From Methylomonas sp. (GTDB lineage: Bacteria; Pseudomonadota; Gammaproteobacteria; Methylococcales; Methylomonadaceae), in the NCBI GenBank assembly GCA_026988195.1, contig JALSLS010000471.1:1-6180 (forward strand): a stretch of 6,180 nt of DNA. The letters run 5' to 3'. The notes below the pieces were generated by a model. The model was not told where the DNA came from. It worked only from the letters and a program-made list of their open reading frames with translations, and did no database searches. Positions within the stretch are counted from its first letter, which is position 1; each line of letters starts with the position of its first letter. Both the position numbers and the translations under genes were made by a program. This document shows, in pieces, positions 1-5,839 of the stretch.

Positions 1-2351
1 CGAATATCGAGTTGTCGCTTTAAAAAATACTGCTGAGGCTGTCTGAAAAATGCAAATAAATCATTAATTTCAATAATGTTGCTGGTTTTTGTGTCTAATG
101 AGCCTTGCCACCATTTTTCAGGTTCTGGTTTGTCAGCAGATAGCGCTAACATTGTTTCATAATCAGCCTGTGAAAAGCTGAAATGTTCAGAATCTTCAAT
201 AAAATAGCGGCGACTAAAAGGCTGTAAGGGATGTTTGATAATAATATCGTGCATTTGATAAGCATTTTCCAATACATCTAATAATTCACTCACCACAACA
301 GAGGGCACAATAGCCTCATTCCGGTGAATCGATAGCCCAATGTAGGTAATGATTATTTGTTGGCGCGCTGATAATAAGACCTCTAAAAACTGGTATCGGT
401 CATCTGCTCTACGCGAACGGTCACCTTGTCTAAAATTCTGGCCGACTAAGTCAAAGGTGGGGTGACGATCCACTTTAGGGAACTCGCCTTCATTTAAACC
501 TAATAAAGCGATCACTTTAAAAGGAATAGAACGCATAGGTAACATGGAACAAAAAGTAAGTTGGCCTCGTAAAAAACCGGTGGATGATTTTTGTTCTGAG
601 ACGCGGCTTTCTAACCAAGCAACAATGACATCAATGGTAATATCTTCAGAATGAATAATTGAAATTTTGCTGTTAAGGTCTTCTATTATTTCATTAAGTT
701 GTTGGCGTTCTAATTGTTCTGTTGCGGTTTTATTTGATAATAGCTGGTCGGCAAAATAATATAGTCTATCTCCCCAAGCTTCTAATGTTGAAGGGCGAGT
801 TAATTCTTTACTGGCTTTAAATAACAGCTGTATAAAATCATTTAAGCCCCCTAAAACATTGGCGGAAGAGCCTTCGATTTCTCGATAGGGTAAAATATGG
901 TCAACAAAGTTTTCTTCGCTGCCTACGGCATAGCCCATTAACAAACGGTCTAAGGTCGCTTGCCAGGTGTTTTCACTTAATTCCGGTAAGCCTAGTTCTT
1001 TTTTATGGCTAGCGGATTTCCCCCAGCGTACATGTGTTTGCTCTACCCAGTGATTAATTAACTCTAAATCTGTTTCAGTTAACTCAAATTGAGTATAAAC
1101 AGTGGGTTGTTCTAATAGATCCATCACCGTTTGCCAACCAAAACGCCCCTGACTTAGTTTTAGAAAACGAATAAAGCTATCTAATAAAGTATTACTTAAA
1201 CGTAAACTTTTATCGGCAATCGCGTGTTGAATATCACTAAAAATGGCTGAAATAAAAGGAGCATACATTTGTATATCAGGAGCCATAACCACAATATCAC
1301 GTAATGCTAGTGATGGGTCTGATTCTAATGAGAGTAATAATTGGTTTTTTAACACCTCCACTTCACGCATTCTCGAGTGACAGGCATTAATACTGATGGA
1401 ATGGTCTTTCTTTAATGCTTGACCTTCTAACAGGTTGTTTAAAATATCATTTTGTAACTGCTGTAGGTTGTTGGTAATTTCAATAGGCTCAAAGCTTTCA
1501 GGCTCAAAGCTAAAGTGAGCTTGTTCCAATAGCATTTGTTGAAATTCCCGGCCTTGCTGGCCTAAAGTAGCAAGTAAAGGATGGTCATCTGTTGGCTGTT
1601 CACTTAATTGTTTTTTACTGACAAGGTCGGCCCAATAAACTTGGGTGGGGTTAAGTAGAAAAAAATGTACATCGCAATGTAATGATAAGCCTTGTAGATA
1701 ATCTAAAAACAACGGCGGCATAGTGTTTAAACCAAATACCATGATTCTTTCAGGTAAGTGCTTAGATAAGTCAGCGGATTGCTTAAATTGATTAATGACC
1801 TGTTGCCATAATAAGCCACGATGTTGGGAGCCTAAGTCATCGGTAATCTTAAGCCATAAGGCACGTTGCCAGGCTTCACTGTCCGACTGGTATAAGCATT
1901 GATTTTGTTGCCAAAGTGCCAGCATATCAGGGCGCATCATTTGGTACTGGTCAAAAAGTTGAGCCAATTGCTGAGCGAGTTGAAAACGTTTTAACTCTAG
2001 GTTTTCCCCTTGTAAGTAATGCTGTAGCGGTTTGAAACAGGGTTCATCCAAATCACGCAGTAGCTGTTCAAATCGCCAGAGCATAAGCTCTCGGTCAAAT
2101 ACCTCATCACTTAATTGCTGGTCGACTTGTTTTGCAATAGAGCTAAAAAATTTGCCAGGAAATAAAAACTCATAGTTTCCCCAAACCCCAAACTTATCGG
2201 CTAATTGTTGAGATAGCCAGCGTTCCATTCCTTGGCTTTGGATAAGAAAGACTTCTTTAGCCAAAGGATTTGATAATTGAGCACTTTCAATCACCGTGGT
2301 TAAATGAAATAACAGGTTTTCAGTTTTATTCGAGCTGTGTAAGATGAACAT
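1..2351 (-). CDS. recC: RecC, gamma subunit of exodeoxyribonuclease V (RecBCD); 3' end cut off by window edge
   Basis: RecC is the non-catalytic subunit of the RecBCD helicase-nuclease. It splits the DNA strands and reads Chi during double-strand break repair in the cytoplasm. About 783 residues are visible; E. coli RecC has about 1,120, so the C-terminal third lies beyond the left edge. The frame is open throughout. The N-terminus (MFILHSSNKTENL, then IQSQGMERWL near residue 40) matches the RecC start. Other family blocks are HSRMREVEVLKNQL at about 325, LPMRSIPFKVIALLGLNEG at about 604 and GDRSRRADDRYQFLE at about 643, each close to the E. coli equivalent as I remember it. The ATG at 2351-2349 is the only possible start, because an in-frame TAG sits two codons upstream at 2357-2355. 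No good Shine-Dalgarno sequence precedes it. recB and recD may follow to the left, but this cannot be seen. Residues near 285-295 carry a five-residue tandem repeat. Confidence 0.95.
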   Translation of the reverse strand, partial: MFILHSSNKTENLLFHLTTVIESAQLSNPLAKEVFLIQSQGMERWLSQQLADKFGVWGNYEFLFPGKFFSSIAKQVDQQLSDEVFDRELMLWRFEQLLRDLDEPCFKPLQHYLQGENLELKRFQLAQQLAQLFDQYQMMRPDMLALWQQNQCLYQSDSEAWQRALWLKITDDLGSQHRGLLWQQVINQFKQSADLSKHLPERIMVFGLNTMPPLFLDYLQGLSLHCDVHFFLLNPTQVYWADLVSKKQLSEQPTDDHPLLATLGQQGREFQQMLLEQAHFSFEPESFEPIEITNNLQQLQNDILNNLLEGQALKKDHSISINACHSRMREVEVLKNQLLLSLESDPSLALRDIVVMAPDIQMYAPFISAIFSDIQHAIADKSLRLSNTLLDSFIRFLKLSQGRFGWQTVMDLLEQPTVYTQFELTETDLELINHWVEQTHVRWGKSASHKKELGLPELSENTWQATLDRLLMGYAVGSEENFVDHILPYREIEGSSANVLGGLNDFIQLLFKASKELTRPSTLEAWGDRLYYFADQLLSNKTATEQLERQQLNEIIEDLNSKISIIHSEDITIDVIVAWLESRVSEQKSSTGFLRGQLTFCSMLPMRSIPFKVIALLGLNEGEFPKVDRHPTFDLVGQNFRQGDRSRRADDRYQFLEVLLSARQQIIITYIGLSIHRNEAIVPSVVVSELLDVLENAYQMHDIIIKHPLQPFSRRYFIEDSEHFSFSQADYETMLALSADKPEPEKWWQGSLDTKTSNIIEINDLFAFFRQPQQYFLKRQLDI
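1485..1511. repeat. 15-bp-period tandem duplication inside recC
   Basis: The 12-mer AGGCTCAAAGCT occurs at 1485-1496 and again at 1500-1511, giving a period of 15 bases. The period is a multiple of three, so the recC frame is kept and the protein reads SFEPESFEPIE. This is a small in-frame duplication, probably in a loop between conserved blocks. Confidence 0.75.
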
Positions 2352-2364
2352 TAACTAATTTGAG

Positions 2365-2434
2365 GTAGGGGAGGGCGGACTTCAGCCTGCTTAAAAATGA
2401 TGCTTCTATCATAGCGGATTGAAGTCTGGCCTAC
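2365..2434. repeat. Imperfect inverted repeat with nested hairpins (REP/MITE-like)
   Basis: The outer arms are GTAGG (2365-2369) and CCTAC (2430-2434). Inside them CGGACTTCA (2376-2384) pairs with TGAAGTCTG (2420-2428), including one G-U pair. At the apex ATGAT (2397-2401) pairs with ATCAT (2408-2412). The arms are richer in G and C than the surrounding DNA. The layout, and the position between two divergent genes, fit a small dispersed palindromic element. Whether other copies exist in the genome cannot be judged from one window. It is not a classical terminator, because no T-run follows on either strand. Confidence 0.55.
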
Positions 2435-2436
2435 AA
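2408..2436 (-). promoter_or_regulatory. Possible sigma70 promoter for recC within the inverted repeat
   Basis: On the minus strand TTGTAG (2436-2431) is followed by 17 bases and then TATGAT (2413-2408), a five-of-six match to the -10 consensus. The -35 match is weak, three of six. Transcription would start near 2401, about 50 bases before the recC ATG, and the leader would contain one arm of the inverted repeat. The site rests on the -10 and the spacing only. Confidence 0.27.
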
Positions 2437-2510
2437 AGTAAAACCAGAACTATAAGATTACATAAGTAACTTGTATGATAGATCAAACTGAGAAAAAATA
2501 GGGGAATGAT

Positions 2511-2861
2511 ATGGGCTGTTGTGATGATCCAACTGAAGCCGTAAAAATAAACCGTACTGATGTGGCACGCATTCAGCAGCAATATGGCGATTTACTGCGT
2601 GACCTTTTTACCAGTGACCCAGAAAAAGTCATGTTAAAGCAATTAAATGAAGCTAATACCTATTTAAGGGAGTTAGCTGCTGTTAATGCGCATTATGATT
2701 CAGTTCGGGAACAAGCGATTAAGTTACTTGATAAAGACAGTCTGGCAATATTACAGAAAATTGTAGATAAACAAGCAGAGACTCATATCGGTAAAATTGC
2801 TCAGGAAAGAATAGAGTATTTAAGTAGCAAGCATGGTCTGTTAAGCAAAATATTTGGTTAA
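2511..2861 (+). CDS. Hypothetical 116-residue helical cytoplasmic protein
   Basis: I do not recognise this protein. The ATG at 2511 has a good ribosome binding site, AGGGG at 2500-2504, six bases upstream. The product starts MGCCDDPTEAV, with two adjacent cysteines at residues 3-4, and ends SKHGLLSKIFG. Between them it is rich in charged residues, Leu, Ala and Gln, and poor in Gly and Pro, so it is probably mostly alpha-helical and perhaps coiled coil. There is no signal peptide or membrane segment. The cysteine pair could bind a metal or form a disulfide, but two cysteines alone are weak evidence. It diverges from recC and lies 178 bases upstream of exeA on the same strand, so it could be co-transcribed with the secretion genes. 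A TATGAT at 2474-2479 may be its -10, but no convincing -35 accompanies it. Its stop lies 2 bases from that of the minus-strand small frame. Confidence 0.85.
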   Translation: MGCCDDPTEAVKINRTDVARIQQQYGDLLRDLFTSDPEKVMLKQLNEANTYLRELAAVNAHYDSVREQAIKLLDKDSLAILQKIVDKQAETHIGKIAQERIEYLSSKHGLLSKIFG

Positions 2862-2863
2862 AG

Positions 2864-3019
2864 TTATTCTAATTCTGAAATCTGAAGTATTTGCTCATCA
2901 GAAGATGTTTGCTGGTTAATGTAGGTACCGCCTACTACAAAGGTAAATAGTAGTAAATAGATTATGGAAGCAATATATTTAACTTTCTTTGCTGCAGGGT
3001 CTGAAGAATTATGAGTCAT
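2864..3019 (-). CDS. Putative 51-residue single-span membrane microprotein
   Basis: This small frame fills nearly all of the gap between the 116-residue gene and exeA. The product starts MTHNSSDPAAKKVKY, continues with a hydrophobic stretch at about residues 16-33 (IASIIYLLLFTFVVGG), and ends in a polar, acidic tail (SSDEQILQISELE). Basic residues before the span and acidic ones after it fit an N-in, C-out topology by the positive-inside rule. That ordered layout is the main support for it being real. Against it, there is no Shine-Dalgarno sequence before the ATG (3019-3017), and a promoter-like -10 directly abuts the ATG. No other in-frame start is available, since a TAA lies five codons upstream at 3034-3032. 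It diverges from the likely exeA start with only 20 bases between them. The function is unknown; a link to the secretion apparatus is conceivable only from position. Confidence 0.5.
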   Translation of the reverse strand: MTHNSSDPAAKKVKYIASIIYLLLFTFVVGGTYINQQTSSDEQILQISELE

Positions 3020-3048
3020 TTTATATAGGGATTATTACGTTGTATCAA
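3020..3048 (-). promoter_or_regulatory. Strong sigma70-like promoter on the minus strand, overlapping the exeA start
   Basis: Read on the minus strand, TTGATA (3048-3043, five of six) is followed by exactly 17 bases and TATAAA (3025-3020, five of six). It lies across the first codons and ribosome binding site of exeA. The -10 is immediately followed by the ATG of the 51-codon frame, so the expected start of transcription would fall a few bases inside that frame. It may therefore drive a leaderless or slightly offset transcript, an antisense RNA, or be a chance match in AT-rich DNA. Confidence 0.35.
3027..3042 (+). promoter_or_regulatory. Ribosome binding site and TTG codon that set the exeA start
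   Basis: AGGG at 3027-3030 is followed by nine bases and a TTG at 3040-3042. Starting here makes the protein begin MYQQFFNFNTAPFSIAPDP, the usual opening of ExeA/GspA ATPases (an M-Y-x3-F start leading into PFS-x-x-PDP). No ATG is available at this point. The in-frame TTG at 2989 would add 17 residues without family similarity and has no evident binding site. Confidence 0.65.
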
Positions 3049-4647
3049 CAGTTTTTTAATTTTAACACAGCCCCGTTTTCCATTGCGCCTGATCCTCATT
3101 TTATTTATATGAGTGAGCATCACCAAGAAGGCTTGGCTCATTTATTATATGGGATTAATCATGGAGGTGGCTTTGTTGCTTTAACTGGCGAAGTCGGAAC
3201 AGGTAAAACAACCTTATGTCATTGTTTGTTGCAACAATTACCTGAAAATGTAGAAATTGCTCTAGTGCTAAACCCTAAATTAACCGCTATTGAGTTATTA
3301 GCAACCATTTGTGATGAATTACATATTGCTTATGAGCAAAACAAACAAACGCTAAAAGGGCTTATTGATGGTTTAAATAACTACCTATTATCGGCTCATG
3401 CAAAGGGTAAGCGAACGGTTCTGGTGATAGATGAAGCGCAAAACTTAAGTTTAGGTGTGTTAGAGCAAGTTCGCCTTTTAACTAACTTAGAAACCAGTAC
3501 CACTAAACTTTTACAGATTATTCTTTTAGGTCAGCCTGAATTAAAGCAATTATTAGAAAAGCCTGCATTACGACAACTTAATCAACGAATTACCGCACGT
3601 TATCATTTAACACCTTTGTCTTATGTTGATACTCGTCAATATATACAGCATCGCCTAAAAGTGAGTGGTGGGGATCCCTATATTTTTAATCGCCGAGCCT
3701 TAAAGAAAATATATAGCCTTTCAAAAGGAGTCCCTCGATTAATTAATATTTTATGTGATCGTGCATTGCTAGGTGCTTATGTTGACGGCAGGCAAGCCGT
3801 TAGCGTAAAAATGATCAATAAAGCGGCGAAAGAAGTCTTTGGTTCTGAAAAAATAGCAGACAGAACGACATTTGTTATTGGCTTTTTATTTATTATACTA
3901 TTAGGGTTAGTGGCTAGTTTCTTACCTAAGTCATCTAAGCCCAATCGAACTGTTTTACCCGATAGCTTTACAAAGCCTGCTGCACAAATTGATATTCCTC
4001 AGTTAAGTATTGAGTTGAAAAAAGATATTATTAAAGATGAAGAGTTAAACTTTCAGGCCGTGTTAGAAAATAATAAGGTCTCATCTTTAGCTGCAAAAGT
4101 CCCAAGGCTGGCAAAACTCTGGGGTAAAGAAATTAAGCAAGGAGAAGGCTGTAAGGAGGTTGAAGCCGTGGGCTTAGCTTGTCTATTTGATCAAGCGCAA
4201 TGGGAAGAATTAATTGCTTTAAATCGCCCCGTTATTATGGAAATTTCTTTTACAGAATCAAAAAAATCTTATGCATTGTTAATTGAGCTAGATGAGCAGC
4301 AAAACCCTGTTTTTGCAATAAATAACAAAACAAGCTTTCCTTTGCAGCAGGTTTTAAAATACTGGAATGGGTATTATTTAATGATATGGCAACCTCCACT
4401 CGCAAAAATAACAACTGTTTATCCGAATCGTGTTTCTGATGCTACCTTATGGATTAGGCGACATTTAGGAGGTGTTTATGGGGAAGGTAATGCTAATCTT
4501 TTTGATCAGAGTTTAAAGGGCAAAGTTATTGAGTTTCAGAAAAAGATGGCTTTAACCCCTGACGGTATTGTGGGGCCAAGAACCTTTATCCATTTACAAA
4601 ACACTAACCCGCTAGATGTGTCACCCAAACTTAATCAGGTTCATTAA
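3040..4647 (+). CDS. gspA: ExeA/GspA-family AAA ATPase with C-terminal peptidoglycan-binding domain
   Basis: This is an inner-membrane ATPase of the type II secretion accessory pair. In Aeromonas, ExeA with ExeB binds peptidoglycan and is needed to assemble the secretin ring. From the TTG at 3040 it has 535 residues, a usual length. Domains in order: family opening PFSIAPDPHFIYMS; Walker A GEVGTGKT at 50-57; Walker B LVIDEAQNL with D131 and E132; LGQPEL at about 163-168; a late AAA motif GVPRLINILCDRAL from 230; one membrane span at about 278-295; a periplasmic C39-peptidase-like domain at about 357-450 (LWG, then C371 and C381 in the CxxxxAxGLxCL pattern, ending YYLMIW); and a peptidoglycan-binding domain at about 467-526 with TPDGIVGPRTF. 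The C39-like part probably has no protease activity in this family. All motifs look intact. The stop overlaps the gspB start by one base, so the two are translationally coupled. The promoter is not obvious and may lie upstream of the 116-residue gene. Confidence 0.92.
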   Translation: MYQQFFNFNTAPFSIAPDPHFIYMSEHHQEGLAHLLYGINHGGGFVALTGEVGTGKTTLCHCLLQQLPENVEIALVLNPKLTAIELLATICDELHIAYEQNKQTLKGLIDGLNNYLLSAHAKGKRTVLVIDEAQNLSLGVLEQVRLLTNLETSTTKLLQIILLGQPELKQLLEKPALRQLNQRITARYHLTPLSYVDTRQYIQHRLKVSGGDPYIFNRRALKKIYSLSKGVPRLINILCDRALLGAYVDGRQAVSVKMINKAAKEVFGSEKIADRTTFVIGFLFIILLGLVASFLPKSSKPNRTVLPDSFTKPAAQIDIPQLSIELKKDIIKDEELNFQAVLENNKVSSLAAKVPRLAKLWGKEIKQGEGCKEVEAVGLACLFDQAQWEELIALNRPVIMEISFTESKKSYALLIELDEQQNPVFAINNKTSFPLQQVLKYWNGYYLMIWQPPLAKITTVYPNRVSDATLWIRRHLGGVYGEGNANLFDQSLKGKVIEFQKKMALTPDGIVGPRTFIHLQNTNPLDVSPKLNQVH

Positions 4648-5390
4648 TGTCTTATATTTTAAATGCACTCAGAAAATCGGAACAGGAAAGGCAAGAGAGT
4701 GATAAAGGTACGCTGGAAAATAGAATCCAGAGTAATCCACAAACAAGGGAGCCACAGAAAAACTCAAAAGGCTTAATTTTTTTAGTGCTCATTAATCTAT
4801 TTTTCTTATTGTACTTTGCTTGGACTTATAGCAAAAGTGGTATATCTGGAGGGGAAAAAGAGGTCTTTGTGCCTGTAAAACAAGTATTCATCCCACTTAA
4901 ACCAGAACAAAAAATAGAATTAAAGCCTGTTGATGTGGTGCCTTCTGTTGTTGAAAGGGAGGGTCGTCAGCAGTTATCTATTGCAGAGCAGATTGAAAAA
5001 CAAAACATAAAACGGGTTCAAGTTAGCCAGAGTAGTAGGCCTAAAAAACAGAAAAAAACTCAAACTTTGCTAGTTAAGCACAGCCTTGGTGAGCAGCAAA
5101 AAAAGACTTTAAAAGCCGCAGCTGTAATAGCTATACCCATAATGGATAAGCAGCAAGACGGTATTCCTTTTTTGGCTACATTGGATTATGCATTTCGACG
5201 TAAGGTGCCAAAAATTGATATTAATGTGTATGTTTATGCTGAAAAACAGCAAGATCGATTTATTATGATTGAGATGAAAAAGTATCAGACGGGTCAGGAA
5301 ATTGCTTTAGGCTTGGAGCTTAAAGAAATTCGAATCAATAGCCTAGTAGTTGAATATAAAAGCAGAACCTTTCAAATTAAACGCAATTAG
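4647..5390 (+). CDS. gspB: GspB/ExeB, type II secretion accessory inner-membrane protein
   Basis: The 247-residue product opens with MSYILNALRKSEQER, the hallmark of GspB/ExeB. A cytoplasmic tail of about 40 residues is followed by one membrane span (about 42-61, GLIFLVLINLFFLLYFAW). Next comes a long, basic, Gln/Lys-rich periplasmic linker with PQ- and PKKQKK-type stretches. A compact C-terminal domain at about 173-247 (IPFLATLDYAFRRKVPKIDI, NVYVYAE, RFIMIEMKKY, GLELKEI) matches the GspB C-terminal family. In known systems it works with ExeA as a complex placing the secretin through the peptidoglycan. The ATG shares its A with the exeA stop (TAATG), and a weak AGG at 4637-4639 lies seven bases upstream, so expression probably depends on exeA translation. 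No terminator follows it; the next gene converges and ends 16 bases away. Confidence 0.92.
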   Translation: MSYILNALRKSEQERQESDKGTLENRIQSNPQTREPQKNSKGLIFLVLINLFFLLYFAWTYSKSGISGGEKEVFVPVKQVFIPLKPEQKIELKPVDVVPSVVEREGRQQLSIAEQIEKQNIKRVQVSQSSRPKKQKKTQTLLVKHSLGEQQKKTLKAAAVIAIPIMDKQQDGIPFLATLDYAFRRKVPKIDINVYVYAEKQQDRFIMIEMKKYQTGQEIALGLELKEIRINSLVVEYKSRTFQIKRN

Positions 5391-5399
5391 TAGACAGCA

Positions 5400-5412
5400 G
5401 CATAGGCTATGC
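5400..5412. repeat. 13-base odd palindrome between convergent genes
   Basis: GCATAG (5400-5405) and CTATGC (5407-5412) flank a single central G. The palindrome lies just after gspB and covers the stop codon of the 50-residue minus-strand gene. As RNA it could form only a short stem of about five pairs with a three-base loop, and no T-run follows, so it is at best a weak pausing or end signal. Confidence 0.4.
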
Positions 5413-5559
5413 GACCATTGCTAATTCATGTTCATCTAAAGGGCTATCAAAAGTGTCACTTAATGCTTTGGTTTTAGGAACATTAGTCGTTAATAACTCA
5501 ATAATTTCAGCAGGTAGCATGGCTTCAAGCCCCATTGGCTCATCATTATATTTTTTCAT
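5407..5559 (-). CDS. Small 50-residue protein with leader-peptide-like acidic C-terminus
   Basis: I do not recognise the family. The frame starts at ATG 5559-5557 behind AGGA at 5572-5569, with nine bases between, which is good evidence of translation. The product begins MKKYNDEPMGLEAMLPAEII and ends in SPLDEHELAMVA, followed by a TAG stop. It has no membrane span, no cysteine, no Gly-Gly and no signal peptide; the middle (LEAMLPAEIIELLT) should be helical. The L-D-E-x-E-L-x-x-V-A ending resembles the last part of leaders that precede a Gly-Gly cleavage site in ribosomally made modified peptides, but here the protein stops where the core would begin. No modifying enzyme or exporter gene is in view. 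A small regulatory protein or antitoxin-like peptide is equally possible. It converges on gspB and diverges from the receptor gene. Confidence 0.75.
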   Translation of the reverse strand: MKKYNDEPMGLEAMLPAEIIELLTTNVPKTKALSDTFDSPLDEHELAMVA

Positions 5560-5839
5560 TTTATATATTCCTAATTAATTTAAAAACAAGTCTATTATCT
5601 GAAACAAATATGACAATCGTATGAAAATAAACATTAACTGGAAATAAACCCTAACAATAGCAAGCTTAATTCTGCAGATTTTCTTTTTTAACTATACTTT
5701 AGTTGTTCTACTCACCCGCAACTTGTGCTCTTAAGCTCTCTCCCTTCGCGGAAGAAGGAGCTAAAAAAACACGCCCACAGTTGTCGTAGATATTTCATAC
5801 ATGCGCCTAAGTGGTATTTTTGAATTAAAGGATAAAACT
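5560..5839. other. 280-base divergent non-coding region
   Basis: This gap separates the start of the 50-residue gene from the receptor gene. The left half is strongly AT-rich. A TATACT at 5693-5698 could be a -10 for the rightward gene, but no acceptable -35 lies 16-18 bases upstream. The same -10 is framed by a short inverted repeat, AACTA (5690-5694) with TAGTT (5700-5704). The right half contains the GC-richer hairpin at 5734-5762. I see no further gene, tRNA or clear terminator. Confidence 0.6.
5734..5762. repeat. Imperfect hairpin in the intergenic region
   Basis: AGCTC (5734-5738) pairs with GAGCT (5758-5762), and near the apex CTTC pairs with GAAG around a GCG loop; unpaired bases separate the two helices. 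It is GC-richer than the flanks and is followed by a run of A on the plus strand, so it is not an intrinsic terminator in either direction. It may be a remnant of a dispersed repeat or a structured leader upstream of the receptor gene. Confidence 0.35.

Noticed and set aside
2474..2479. TATGAT as a promoter for the 116-residue gene
   Set aside because: A good -10 match, but no acceptable -35 at 16-18 bases upstream; mentioned only in the gene entry.
2921..2935. Hairpin GTAGG-TACCG-CCTAC as a terminator or operator
   Set aside because: Only five base pairs, no T-run, and it lies within the 51-codon frame where it encodes part of the membrane segment.
2932..2953. CTACTA/TAGTAG inverted repeat
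   Set aside because: Short and AT-rich with a ten-base loop; expected by chance in this DNA.
2989..3039. N-terminal extension of exeA from TTG 2989
   Set aside because: No ribosome binding site and no family similarity; the TTG at 3040 fits the family opening much better.
5734..5772. Intrinsic terminator
   Set aside because: The hairpin is followed by A residues on the plus strand and has no T-run downstream on the minus strand; it is also about 340 bases from the end of gspB.
5762..5790. Sigma28 (flagellar-type) promoter for the chemoreceptor
   Set aside because: TAAA is present, but the -10 region GTCGTAGA matches GCCGATAA at only four of eight positions and the spacing is off.
5801..5839. 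Earlier in-frame ATG for the receptor gene
   Set aside because: No Shine-Dalgarno sequence precedes it, whereas the ATG at 5840 has AAGGA seven bases upstream.
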